Below are positions 12,401 through 21,594 of a stretch of DNA of 64,000 nucleotides, one piece after another; positions within the stretch are counted from its first letter, which is position 1; each line of letters begins with the position of its first letter. Below the pieces are notes generated by a model. It searched no databases. It was not told the DNA's origin and worked only from the letters and a program-made list of their open reading frames with translations. Both the position numbers and the translations under genes were made by a program. This stretch comes from Ilyonectria destructans (lineage: Eukaryota > Ascomycota > Sordariomycetes > Hypocreales > Nectriaceae), in contig JAHEWK010000009.1 in the NCBI GenBank assembly GCA_020740775.1, forward strand, positions 1,302,001 through 1,366,000. The letters run 5' to 3'.

Positions 12401-13116
12401 TGTGAGTAGGTGGTGTTGAACTGATGGCTAAGTCTGTGTAATCTAGCTGCAAGTTCTGGGTGATCTTGTGGGGTAGTCTCAAGAGCTATCCGAGCCAGCT
12501 TAATGGATTCTTGAAGATCTTGGCTATCTTCAGTGCGCGAATATCTGGTGTCGAGTTGGATGCTCAGGTTGCTCAGTCTTTCAGCATAGTTCGGGTGGTC
12601 GTGTGAGCTGGTCTCGATGGTCTTTTGGGCGAGAATAATAGCCTCATCAAGATCTGCTAAGACTCCAGAGTGTGAATATCTATCACCGAGATGCAGACTT
12701 AGGTTATTTAATAGCGCTGGCCGGTCCGAGTAATCGTCCATAGAAACCTCAATAGCCTCCCTTCCCACCTTAATAGCTTCTTCAAGGTCCGCTACATCTC
12801 TCGTATGAGAGTGCTTGGAGCCAAGTCGAATACTAAGGGTGTTCAATCTTTCAACCCGCTCAGGATGGTCTCGCGGGGTATTTTTGAGGAGTTCCCGTCC
12901 TATAAGAATAGCTTGCTCAAGGTCCAAGATATTATCGGTCTGCGAGTGATTATCGCCAAGTCGAATGCTCAGGTTGTTGAATAGTCCAGCTCGCTTTAGG
13001 TAGTGTTCCTCAGTTGCGTCAAGAGCCTCACGTCCCACAGAAATGATTTCTTCCAGGTCCGACATGTTTCCAGTTTGTGAGTATTTGTTTTTGAGAAGCA
13101 CTCCAAGGTTATTCAA
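9484..13116 (-). CDS. TPR-repeat protein with C-terminal CHAT (caspase-like) domain
   Basis: One uninterrupted 1210-aa frame. About fifteen 42-residue TPR-like repeats cover residues 1 to about 650, each with a DLEEAI core, then ATPxDHPxxAxRLxxLGxxL and RYSRTG. A helical linker follows, then a CHAT domain from about 970 to the end. The caspase-like dyad is visible: His1047 in HFAGHG and Cys1093 in LSACGTG, followed by the typical AFQLAGFRHVVGTLW segment. CHAT domains are clan CD peptidases related to caspases and separase; in fungi and bacteria TPR-CHAT proteins are linked to regulated proteolysis and cell-death type responses, but the substrate here is unknown. The first ATG of this frame is 13116, inside a repeat, and the sequence just upstream is a broken continuation (see 13117-13447), so the protein may be N-terminally truncated. 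Confidence 0.9.
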   Translation of the reverse strand: MNNLGVLLKNKYSQTGNMSDLEEIISVGREALDATEEHYLKRAGLFNNLSIRLGDNHSQTDNILDLEQAILIGRELLKNTPRDHPERVERLNTLSIRLGSKHSHTRDVADLEEAIKVGREAIEVSMDDYSDRPALLNNLSLHLGDRYSHSGVLADLDEAIILAQKTIETSSHDHPNYAERLSNLSIQLDTRYSRTEDSQDLQESIKLARIALETTPQDHPELAARLHRLSHQFNTTYSQSGALADLEEAIAQMRGAIKITPPDHPDLTRRLHSLGLRLGDRYSHTGELGDVEEAISMARRCVKTTPKDDLELAERLHGLGIQLSSRYYRTGAVTDLEEAIGVCREAIKTTPQDDPYLAGRFHSLGIELGVRFARTKEMGDIGEAIVMAQKAVKGTPQDHPRRGDRLASLGSQFGKRYSHTGAMADLEEAINAARAAIKATPQNHPSLIGKFTTLSIQLRNRYSRIGGMEDLEEAIKMTRSALEITPQKHRERPGLLSNLGIRLGYKYSRTKELAVLNEAISVSQEAIEAFPHDHPERAIALEVLSIRLRNRYSRTRDRADLEEAISMTRKAIDATPRGHPRSAGLFSNLGVKLRYRYLCTRAMEDLEESINASRMSAEHTPADDPNLASRLSALGIKLRSRYLRTKVAIDLEDARECYDTALNHQMSPINFRIKAGRTLLSSADFLQEGDQAYLAAKTTIELVPLLSPPSLRNKDKQHLLSEVVGLASDAAAIALIAGKGPLAAIQLLETGRGVLASSLQDLRADLSVLQQKHPQLADSFIKLRDQLDAPPSQSQNDPEATNIPVKSDRRHEAVNRMPLLLKEIRDQHGFQRFLLPSSEAEMKGAAAHGPIVILNVSSHRCDALILEQTNIRVVELHQLSRNEILKRARHLQSLETLGWLWNAVVKPVLDALGFTEPPSGDSWPHLWWIPTGPLAGFPLHAAGHHLECNSSTALDSVVSSYSTSIKTIIHHRHERSPQIPAEGSGDIILVAMHNTPEQKSLQHTRDEISAVQTVCESMGLACINPKPNLKAVLSALETCMIFHFAGHGAIDEKSPLASLLLLEDWKQDPLTIGNLLETNLSSKSPFLAYLSACGTGQIRDKKSIDESIHLTSAFQLAGFRHVVGTLWEVDDELCVRMARLMYQFLQDFGMNDESVSYGLHHATRKLRDYWVQEGGYGKEAIGDLSLRDVVICGGTEPRWPLWVPYVHYGV

Positions 13117-13447
13117 CCGCCCAATGTAGCCAGGGTGAACTGTCGGCGTGGCTCTAAGAGTCGTTCAGGCGGTAGAAATAAGGTCTTCGAGGTTAGCCAT
13201 ATTCTCAAAAGATGGAGTCGTGCGTTAATCCGGCGCCTAGATTCCCCCTCAATGATGAAATCTGTGTTCTTGAGCTGGTAAATGACTCAAATTCGATGTC
13301 GTTGGATAAACCATCTGGAACAAACCCCGCATCCCAGACGCTCACATCAGATCCTTGACATAGTCCCCCAATAGCTGGGCAGGAAAATGTGACTAGCAAG
13401 GGTCTGCCTACAGGGTATAAAAGATAAGACTCGCTGGAGAGGGGCAT
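13117..13447 (-). pseudogene. Broken 5' part of the TPR-CHAT gene
   Basis: In the same frame as the TPR-CHAT protein the sequence continues upstream as MANLEDLISTA, then a TGA (13165-13167), then TTLRATPTVHPGYIGRLNNLG, which is a perfect fit to the repeat. Directly before it, in another frame, lies an 80-codon ATG-started frame (13447-13205) ending at a TGA inside an A4 run (13207-13210 on the + strand). A one-base change in that run would join the two frames. This looks like the original N-terminus with a frameshift and a nonsense codon within about 45 bp. No GT-AG intron can skip both. A sequencing error is possible for the homopolymer but not for the TGA. Confidence 0.65.
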
Positions 13448-14126
13448 GGTCTTTGAAGTCTTTAAGTTACAGATTTCTTGTTTTGAGCATGTACCCCTTC
13501 CAGCCCAGCCGGAGCAGCGGCTCTAAATCCATGAGGATCTTGGCTAAATACAGTATAATCATATGCCTCCAACTTGCGAACAGTCAATACGTACTCCAGT
13601 ACCGACTAGAGACTAACTTGCATTCCAAGCTGCGGCTCAATGACAGACGCCCTATTTTCTACAATGCAGTCCAACCCACGCCGCAGTGGCCCACGCCCTG
13701 CCTGCTCCCATCACTGCTTCTTACTCAACGTTGCAAAATAGGCAATATTTATAGTGGCCCTACAAGTAGTCTGATCAATGGCGTTCGATTAGAAATTTAT
13801 TAATGCGATAAATAATATGCTTTGGATTTATGTTGTCTTTGTATCTTTCTGTCTACAAATAATGTGACTATCATTTGCTGACAACAAACACTGTGTTGTT
13901 TGTCCTGAGTCAGCGTAAAACACTTACTATAGCACTAGAATGGATTGATCATACGACATAAGATCAATCTTATGTGCACTTGATCGGCCAAGTGCGGGAT
14001 ATTTGAAGGCGCTGTCAGCTGCGGGGTATGTGTTTATATGAATCTCACACCCCCGAAATGATGTCTACGATGAACATATCCTTACACTCTTGACTCGCAG
14101 GCGCATTTCCACTCTTGAAGATCCCG
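13448..14126. other. Intergenic, promoter region of HET gene
   Basis: No convincing gene. The right half (13740-14060) is AT-rich with several short inverted motifs such as AGATCAATCTTATG around 13960. It separates two divergently transcribed genes (TPR-CHAT remnant and HET). Confidence 0.5.
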
Positions 14127-16029
14127 ATGCGTCTCATCAACACGGATACTCTTGAAGTGCAAGAGTTTATTTCTGGCAATGACATCCCTCGATATGCAAT
14201 TTTCTCTCACACATGGGCTGATGAGGAAGTAAAGTACGAAGAGATGCTTGACTCTTCGCGCTTCCACAAGAAGGGTTATCAAAAGATAACCTACGCGTGT
14301 CAACAAGCTGTGTCAGATGGTCTAGGTTGGATGTGGATTGACAGGTAACGAAATCCCATGCCGTTTTATGTCCATCCAGACCGGTATTTTTCCTCATCCT
14401 AACATTTCTAGTTGTTGTATCGACAAGCGAAGCAGTGCAGAGCTATCGGAAGCTATCAATTCGATGTACCGCTGGTACGAGTCGGCTGCTGTTTGCTACG
14501 TCTACCTAGCAGACGTCTGCTCAGCTCTCGACTCCGAACTAGGTCTACTCGAGTTCAGAAACAGCCGGTGGTTCACCCGTGGATGGACATTACAGGAGCT
14601 TCTGGCACCTCGAAATGTTTTGTTCTTCTCCCAGAGCTGGACCCATCTTGGAAACCGGGAGAACTTGCAGACCTTGATCTGTGGTATTACCGGAATCGAA
14701 ACAGATTTTTTGTTAGGTCAGGATTTGGATTTCGCGAGCGTTGCAAAGAAAATGTCGTGGGCGGCTCATCGAAACACTTCTCGAATTGAGGACATCGCCT
14801 ATTGTCTGTTAGGAATTTTCGACGTCAATATGCCACTTCTGTACGGCGAAGGAAAGAAATCCTTTCTTCGGTTGCAGGAGGAGGTATATCGGGCCTCTGG
14901 AGATGACTCAATATTTTCATGGGGTAGTCCTTACAGGTTGGACTCGTTCCTCCGTACTAAATGTCCGAGCCTAGATCACAGGCGATCAAGAGGTTCTGAA
15001 ACTAGCGAAGGCAAAACTCATCTCACAGCTGATGAACCTCTGCTTGGACTCCTAGCTGATTCTCCGAGAGCGTTCAAAGATAATGGAAACATCATGCGAC
15101 TTCGTTCTTTCGAGAGCATTGGGGTTCCTCCCGTCTTTTTTGGCGGTGGAGTGCGCATAGCGAAGCAAAGGCTTCCGGATGGGAATCTGGTTGGCTTACC
15201 GTGGTTGAAAGAGGCATCTGTGGCGATTCTAGGTTGTCGCATGGAGCGCGAACATCAAACCATCATCGGCTTGTTGCTCCGTCCATGGGGTGGCAAGTTC
15301 TCCGCCAGGTGCGGAAATCCAATCATCCTTCGGACTGACTCGTACGATTTCTGGGACAAAGCCGATCCGTACCTAGAGAAACAGATCAAAGTTTTCGATA
15401 TCAAGGCCCCGAAGCATCACCCGAAGTATATGATCAGTCTCAGTCAAATCCCATACGCGGCAACGGGATATGCTTTGTCTCGTGTTAGATCGAATCAAGG
15501 CACCAAGTGGAACAAGAGAGACTATGTGCTGGAATGCAATGACAGTGTTGACGCTCTTCTGGCCGCATTTGTGTTCAAGGCGAATGACAAACAAGCTTTC
15601 ACCGTTATTCTGGCCCGTGGGACTAGAGGTGAATGGAGAAAGTACATGGAAGATAACATCCAGAATCTTCCAGTAGATAGCTCAGATCCGTACGGTTGGA
15701 AGCTGGCGCGGCAGTTAGCTGGGGATGCCAAGCCACAAGGACTCTTGGTCATCTGCGCACCTCTCGACATCGAGCTAAGCTTGCAAGATGCTTCTAGGAT
15801 GAATGGCTATTCCTCTAGCAAGTCAACACCCTTCAAGGAAGAAGTTGGGTTCGACAGACGCGCCATCGCTCATGTCATGCAATCATCAAGGATCTGCTGG
15901 TTGCAAGAGAATGGGTCTATGAACCGCGAATTTAGGATGGATGACCTGAGGGTCAAAGTGAAGCTAGACTGGATGAAAGCTCCGACGGCAAATTCGGAGA
16001 ACACTGCAGTTGAGATTGAAGTACTTTAG
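14127..16029 (+). CDS. HET-domain (heterokaryon incompatibility) protein
   Basis: Exons 14127-14344 and 14412-16029 give 611 aa. The HET domain occupies the first third: RLINTDTLEVQEF at the start, YAIFSHTWADEEV (about 25-37), GWMWIDSCCIDK across the intron, the EAINSMYRWYESA motif and the RGWTLQELLAP block, then IEDIAYCLLGIFDVNMPLLYGEG. This is the HET-E/D/R type without a visible NACHT-WD tail; the remaining ~350 residues are of no family I can name. HET proteins trigger programmed cell death when incompatible or foreign signals are sensed. ATG 14127 directly precedes the conserved RLINT start, so it is the likely start. The nearby CHAT and Clr5 genes suggest an allorecognition-type neighbourhood, by inference only. 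Confidence 0.93.
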
Positions 16030-17272
16030 TCTTTCCTTTTGTTTTCATTACCGTCCTATACCTGATGCTCACACATTCATTGTCTCAGCCTCGCCCCTTC
16101 CATGGCCACAGCCCCGACCCTCGTCCCGGCTATGCTCTCTCCCGGGCCCTCCGTGCTTCAATATTACAACTCCCATTTGCACCGACTCGCTTCTGCCAGT
16201 GTCTGTGATCATACATCGAGGATTCCCAAGTCTCTCTAATACCTGCGCGATCCGGTCGTCAAGCGCTGCTAATTCTCGTCGCAGGATGGCTACTTCGCGA
16301 AAAACTTATAAGGGGCCGCAGTTGGGAATAGTATCTGGAGAAGGCTCCCCCCATACCCTATACGTTCACACAAATAAGCATGATTTACCTGAGTAGGAAG
16401 AACATTAAAGTCTGTGGAGTCCGACGATATACTTGTAGCTGAGGGGAGGTAACCTTTTCCTGACGAATTCCTCGGCCAAAAATGGCTGACTCGTCTCTTG
16501 AGAAAATCTTCTGATATGCTGGGTAGCTCAGGCATCTTCTATGGAAGCTAGGAGTTGCCTTTTAGTCGCATCTGAAAACAGACCCCATTATGAGGTAGCT
16601 TGTCGACATACGGACGGGGACTTGCACCTAAGTACAGAGCTGAGCACATGCGTCCAGCCGTCAGCTAGACTCCAATTTCGACGACCTAAACTAGTGCACT
16701 CAGAGGTGCATGTAGTGTGTCAATCGACAGCGCGATTAGGTGCTGAAAATACCATTCTGATGACACCAGCAGAATATTTCAGAAAAGGATTATCTGTAGT
16801 GAGCAAAATGCAATGCGCTGTCATGGGTGGACCTCGCCGACTTTTAGTCCTATCGTTCATATCTAGATTGACACACGGATTAGCGTACCAGACGCGGCGG
16901 GGCTCCGTGTGATGAACTTAAACCAGCAGCGTGATAGCTCTGCATATGCAGTGATCGAAAGTGGAGGAATGCATTGAATAGTATGTATGAATCATGCGTG
17001 CTGGGCTGTTAGACGTATTAACAAGGCCAAGCGCAGGGGCTTTGGAAGGTTCCCATCCCTATTGGTTCGACGAGCACGTAAATCTGCATGGTCATACCTG
17101 GCGGAATAGCAGCAGTTATGTCTGCGTAATCAGGCATATGGCCCACTAATCAGGAATCATATGGCATGATGAAAGATCAAAGCGGGGTTGCGCAACATAA
17201 GAGGACGGTTGGCCTCCGCCGAGATTCTTTTTTTCGTTACCTTTCACTACCACCTCACGAGCGAATTCACTC
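16030..17272. other. Intergenic, no gene seen
   Basis: 1.2 kb between the HET gene and the methyltransferase. It contains open frames on + (for example 16541-16912) with no family resemblance and no sensible intron pattern. The last 60 bp before 17273 are pyrimidine-rich, as in many fungal promoters. Confidence 0.5.
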
Positions 17273-18788
17273 ATGGCCACCAAAACCGCTCCAAATCGGG
17301 GTCAATCCCCAAAAGAAGCGTTAACACAATTGGAAGACCTGTTGGCTGAGAATCCTTTGCAAGTCGATGTGCGTGGACTCTTAACTCAAAAGTTTGTAGC
17401 GAATATTGACGCAGATCACTTAGGACGTTGAGCAAGACACCGAATCTGTCTTCAATGATTCGTCAGTTCTCGGCCCGTTTCTTAAATAGCCTCATTTAAC
17501 GGTTCCTATAGAGAAGCATCTGTTAGCTACCTAGCATCTCTGAACTCGAGCGTTCTGAACTACAAGTAGGTGATGCACCGACTATTTGCGATACGTGACC
17601 ATTTCTAACAGCTAATCCTGCAATTCATCTAGATACGAAGTTCGTGGTTCCGATTGAATGGGATGCATTGCCATACGCTGACAACGATATAGAACGGGCG
17701 TCGATATCATGCGTTCCATGAAGGCGCGTACCTAGTGGTACTTGTCCCAAAGAGCATTTGTGTGACTCACGAGAACCTACTAATTGGATTCCTCACAGCC
17801 GAATGATGACGAAGAGCAGGAACGAATGGACTTGGGGCACCACATTTATCGTCTCTCTCTCGGAGGAAAGCTGCACCTTGCTCCAATTGGCGACAACCCT
17901 CAGCGTGTGCTTGACCTGGGCACAGGGACTGGTATCTGGGCACTGGATTTTGCAGAGTAAGATCTTGATTTGTTGAACTCCTTTCATGCATTGTCTCCTA
18001 CCAGAACACCTCTGATAAACTGGGATCTAGCGAGTATCCATCCACAGAAGTACTCGGGACCGACCTAAGTCCCATACAACCTAAATGGTAAAACCCTTTC
18101 TTGCTACTATTATTATAAAATGTCTTGACTCATGAGATACAGGACCCCACCGAATTGCAAATTTGAGGTTGATGATTTTGAATCGGACTGGGTGTACCAC
18201 AAGCAGTTCGATTTCATACACGCCCGGGAATTAGAGGGGTGCATAGCCAACGACGACAGGCTGTTCCAACAGGCCTTCAAGCACCTGGTCCCAGGCGGAT
18301 ACATTGAGCTACAGGCCGTTTATACTCGCTTCACCTCCGATGATGACACAGTCGGAAATGCTACAAATGCTCAGAAGTGGATGGAGAATATGTGCGAGGG
18401 AGCCTCCACATTTGGCAAGCCTCTTGACAATGCAATTGAATGGCAAGAAAAGTTGAGACGTGCGGGATTTGTGGAGGTCCAACAGCAAGTCCACAAGGTC
18501 AAGATCAACCCATATTAAACTGGCTTACGTTGAAGTGATAGTACTGACAGGATCCAGATCCCAATTGGCGCATGGCCCAAAGACCCAAAGCTCAAGGAGA
18601 TTGGCAAGATTCAGGCTGTTCAGGAGAGTCGAGTAATAGACTCTTACACGCCTGCACTTTTTTCACGCGTGCTAGGCTGGAGTGGAGAAGAAATACAGGC
18701 GCTTATAGCCAAGGTAAAGGATGATCTGAAGGATCCCTCAATTCATCTCTACCTCCCTGTGTATTTTATTTGGGGGAAAAAGCCTTAA
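17273..18788 (+). CDS. LaeA-like SAM-dependent methyltransferase, nine exons
   Basis: Putative exons 17273-17368, 17424-17461, 17512-17565, 17633-17639, 17693-17737, 17799-17956, 18031-18087, 18143-18497 and 18558-18788 sum to 1041 nt, 346 aa, with every phase closing. Motif I is VLDLGTGTGIWA (about 117-128), followed by VLGTDLSPIQPKW, then FDFIHARELEGC, the post-motif GGYIELQ, and WPKDPKLKEIG near the end. The YENGRRYHAF segment before motif I is typical of the LaeA/UMTA-like family of fungal methyltransferases. Family members range from the velvet-complex regulator LaeA to small-molecule methyltransferases; this one is not specifically LaeA. Exon 4 is only 7 nt (A-TAC-GAA), needed to encode the conserved YE. 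The exon model is inferred by family fit; RNA data would settle it. Confidence 0.85.
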
Positions 18789-19065
18789 TGGGCATCTTGT
18801 ACATTACTCTAGCACAAGATGAGGGGCCTACGAAGGATCCCATGTTTCCTAAGAGGTCTGCAAAATACCCTTATCCCAAATATATTATTTCACAATGTCT
18901 TTGCCGCACTTCTATAGCAATCTATGTACGGATACACGCCTTACGCCCAGTGTTTCCTCCAGCGGTTATTTCATTCTTATTCATCTCTAAACCCATGCAT
19001 AATATCATGATCAGCAACTCCAGAGTTCATAGTGTCGGAGCGGATCTGGATCAACTTCAACCGGC

Positions 19066-20268
19066 CTATGACCCCGACCAGGGATTGACCGAGGCTGAAT
19101 CACTCCCACGACGAATTCTTGCTTTATTTTCACTCTCATCCTTACGCGGACGCTTTTTGATCTTCCTTCGGCGACGGTGGTGAACCGGTGTGGCATCATG
19201 TCGAGCCGTTTCCGCATCTGGTCCCAAAACACCAGCGCTTGATGCAAAACCGGCATCGTCAGCAATACCACCATCACTGTCTTCGCTGTTCAAATCGACT
19301 CGTTCTTCATCTTCGTCACGTTTCTGGCTAGTCCCCAAGACTCTTGGCGCACATAATACAGGTGGCTTCTCAGCCATGCCAACCTTGGTCATGCTCCAGT
19401 CCCACCACCCCAGAGTGGGAGGAATCCACTGCCCGATGCCCACGACATAGTGTCTCTGCTCCTCGGGCAAGTTCAGCCAGACGAACTCTGTGTTACTGTT
19501 GACTCGACCCTCCATGATAAAGTCGCCAATTTCCTCCGGAATCTTGAGCGCTTCGAGGACGAGGATAGGTTGGTATGCTGGGATGATAAGATGCAGCTTT
19601 ACCGGCTTTTTTTGTTTGCCTTTTTCTTCTGCCCGACGCTCTTTTTCCCGAATACGTCTTCTTGTTGCCAGCATAAAAAGGAAGACGGTGTCGATCTGGT
19701 TGGTATACCCACAAAATCGGGGGCCTGGTGGATTCTTTTCGAGAAGGTGGTAAAATTTAGGATACCAGTCGTCGTCCGGATGATACAGGAAAAACAAGTG
19801 TTCGCAGGTCGTATCATCAGAGGTTTGTCCGAGTCGCTCTCGGATCATTTCGTACACATACTGGGGAAATTCTTTTTGTGCGATGAGAGCGGTTTGAGCG
19901 GCAAGACTTGTTGAGATGTCCTTAAGCCTGGCGGCTATAATTTGGAGGACTTGGACTCCCTGGTAGGTCGGGACTATATTGGCGCCGATTCCAACAGTGA
20001 TGGCGGCCATATTGAAATATGTAAATATCTTTGCGCTGTCGCAGATAGATTGGCCCATGACTTGCATGGCGGGGATGAAGTGGTTCAAAGTCTCAGCGGC
20101 CGAATTCACGTTGTGGACTGCATCTCCGGCTTCGAGGAGGTGATAGCCGGCTTGGATGGTCTTGACAAGCGGCATCGCTGTCTCGAGGGCATCGGTGACC
20201 CTCTTGAGAGCCTTCTCCCGAAGCGTCTTGTTGCCGAGCACCCATGTGGACAACTCTTTGACGCCCAT
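19066..20268 (-). CDS. Hypothetical protein with central hydrophobic segment and basic tail
   Basis: Single-exon frame of 400 aa from ATG 20268; no family recognised. Residues 1-90 are amphipathic helical, about 88-112 form a glycine-containing hydrophobic stretch (ITVGIGANIVPTYQGVQVL) that could be a membrane segment, and a helical region follows. A middle domain has aromatic clusters (HPDDDWYPKFYHLL, GWWDWSM). The last 70 residues are charged and low complexity (EDSDGG, HHRRRRKIKKRPRK), with a possible nuclear localisation signal. It is convergent with the methyltransferase (277 bp). An intact 1.2-kb frame with even amino acid use supports a real gene. Confidence 0.6.
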   Translation of the reverse strand: MGVKELSTWVLGNKTLREKALKRVTDALETAMPLVKTIQAGYHLLEAGDAVHNVNSAAETLNHFIPAMQVMGQSICDSAKIFTYFNMAAITVGIGANIVPTYQGVQVLQIIAARLKDISTSLAAQTALIAQKEFPQYVYEMIRERLGQTSDDTTCEHLFFLYHPDDDWYPKFYHLLEKNPPGPRFCGYTNQIDTVFLFMLATRRRIREKERRAEEKGKQKKPVKLHLIIPAYQPILVLEALKIPEEIGDFIMEGRVNSNTEFVWLNLPEEQRHYVVGIGQWIPPTLGWWDWSMTKVGMAEKPPVLCAPRVLGTSQKRDEDEERVDLNSEDSDGGIADDAGFASSAGVLGPDAETARHDATPVHHRRRRKIKKRPRKDESENKARIRRGSDSASVNPWSGS

Positions 20269-21594
20269 GTTGACTTGGAACGGGAGCCTATCCGAAGAGA
20301 TCCGGATCGGCTAAAAACAAAGTAGAGAAATGCCCAGACTAAGGAATCATGGCATCGATCGGGAAGCAGAGGATTGAAGAACAGGCCATAAGCGTGAGGC
20401 GACATCTGCTCCTCTTCACCGCCTTTGTGACCCCTTTCATGACGTGGCACCCACTATTTTGATGCCCAACAGGCAGTCGTATCAGAGATGGGGCTGTCTT
20501 GCCCTTCTGATTGGCTCATCGACTGACTGGCGCGATTGTGCTTGTTAATGCAACTAGCAAAAGTGGAACGCGTCTGTTATGCAGAGCTGGCATCGTGTCT
20601 GATGTGGCATAAGTATTACCAGTTGCTGCAAAAAAATAACATGTGAAGATGAGGACTAATCTAGTGAATGAATAAAGCCACGAATTGTGTCGATATTTGC
20701 AGCATTTTGGCAATGTGCAAATGCTATCCAATAATTGTGCAAGTATCACTGGAGCATAAATGTGTACAAAGAATCTTGAGATTCCCTTTTTCTCACAACA
20801 TCAACTATAATAATAGCGTTATGTAAATCACGCGCACTTTGGATATAAGAAGCTAACGTAAAGTATTTACATTTTATCATTCTGTTTTATCGGCTGGTTG
20901 TGCTTGTATCTCTGCATCAGTACGGAGTAACCTACCTTCATTCTCTAGGGTAGCCGCCGTGCCTTGTACACTGCAAAAGTGGGACGCTCCACTGGAGAGC
21001 TCACGTATTTCCGGATATTCCTGTTCAACATGCCTAGGGCTGGGCTTCACTGAGAACAGCTATCATTAACAAAATACCAAGTGATTTCATTGAAATGCAA
21101 GACAATCGGGGATGAGAAGCAAGGGTTAATGAGGACGAGAGTGTAGCAACTCACTATAAGATATGAAAGTGGGTTTTTGCTGGACAGGGTTGTACGATCC
21201 CCCTGACTCCATGCTCTAATTTTGGTACGTTATGAGACAACTTGGAATTGCGTTAAATTTACAGATAAATCCGGCGTATTTGACCTTTTCCTTTTATCAA
21301 GGCGTGATTTCATATGCCATCCCTTCGCGAAAGAGCTCACAACGTCATGCCCGGTGGCGGCTTCACGGATATGGGGCTAGACCAGTGACGTCACCTTTCA
21401 GCCACTGAGGCGCAGGCCAAGCCATCTGAAAACCCTCATTCGACGTGACCAGCAAAATTCAAGCCTGTACTTACTCCGTATCGTGGTGGTTGATTCGATT
21501 GCCATTGAGAATAAAACCCCTGTTTCTGCCCTGGAACCACTTCAATCCGTTAGTACAACTCATCTCTTCTGCTACCACCGGCTTTCCGCCTGGC
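20269..21594. other. Intergenic, divergent promoter region
   Basis: 1.3 kb between the divergent hypothetical gene (-) and the Na+/H+ antiporter (+). It is AT-rich at about 20600-20900 and holds no supported gene. A TGACGTCA palindrome (CRE/ATF-type bZIP site) is present as CAGTGACGTCACC at about 21386-21398, some 200 bp before the antiporter ATG. Confidence 0.55.

Noticed and set aside
16541..16912. 123-codon ORF with ATG
   Set aside because: Composition is not protein-like for any known family; isolated in an intergenic region.
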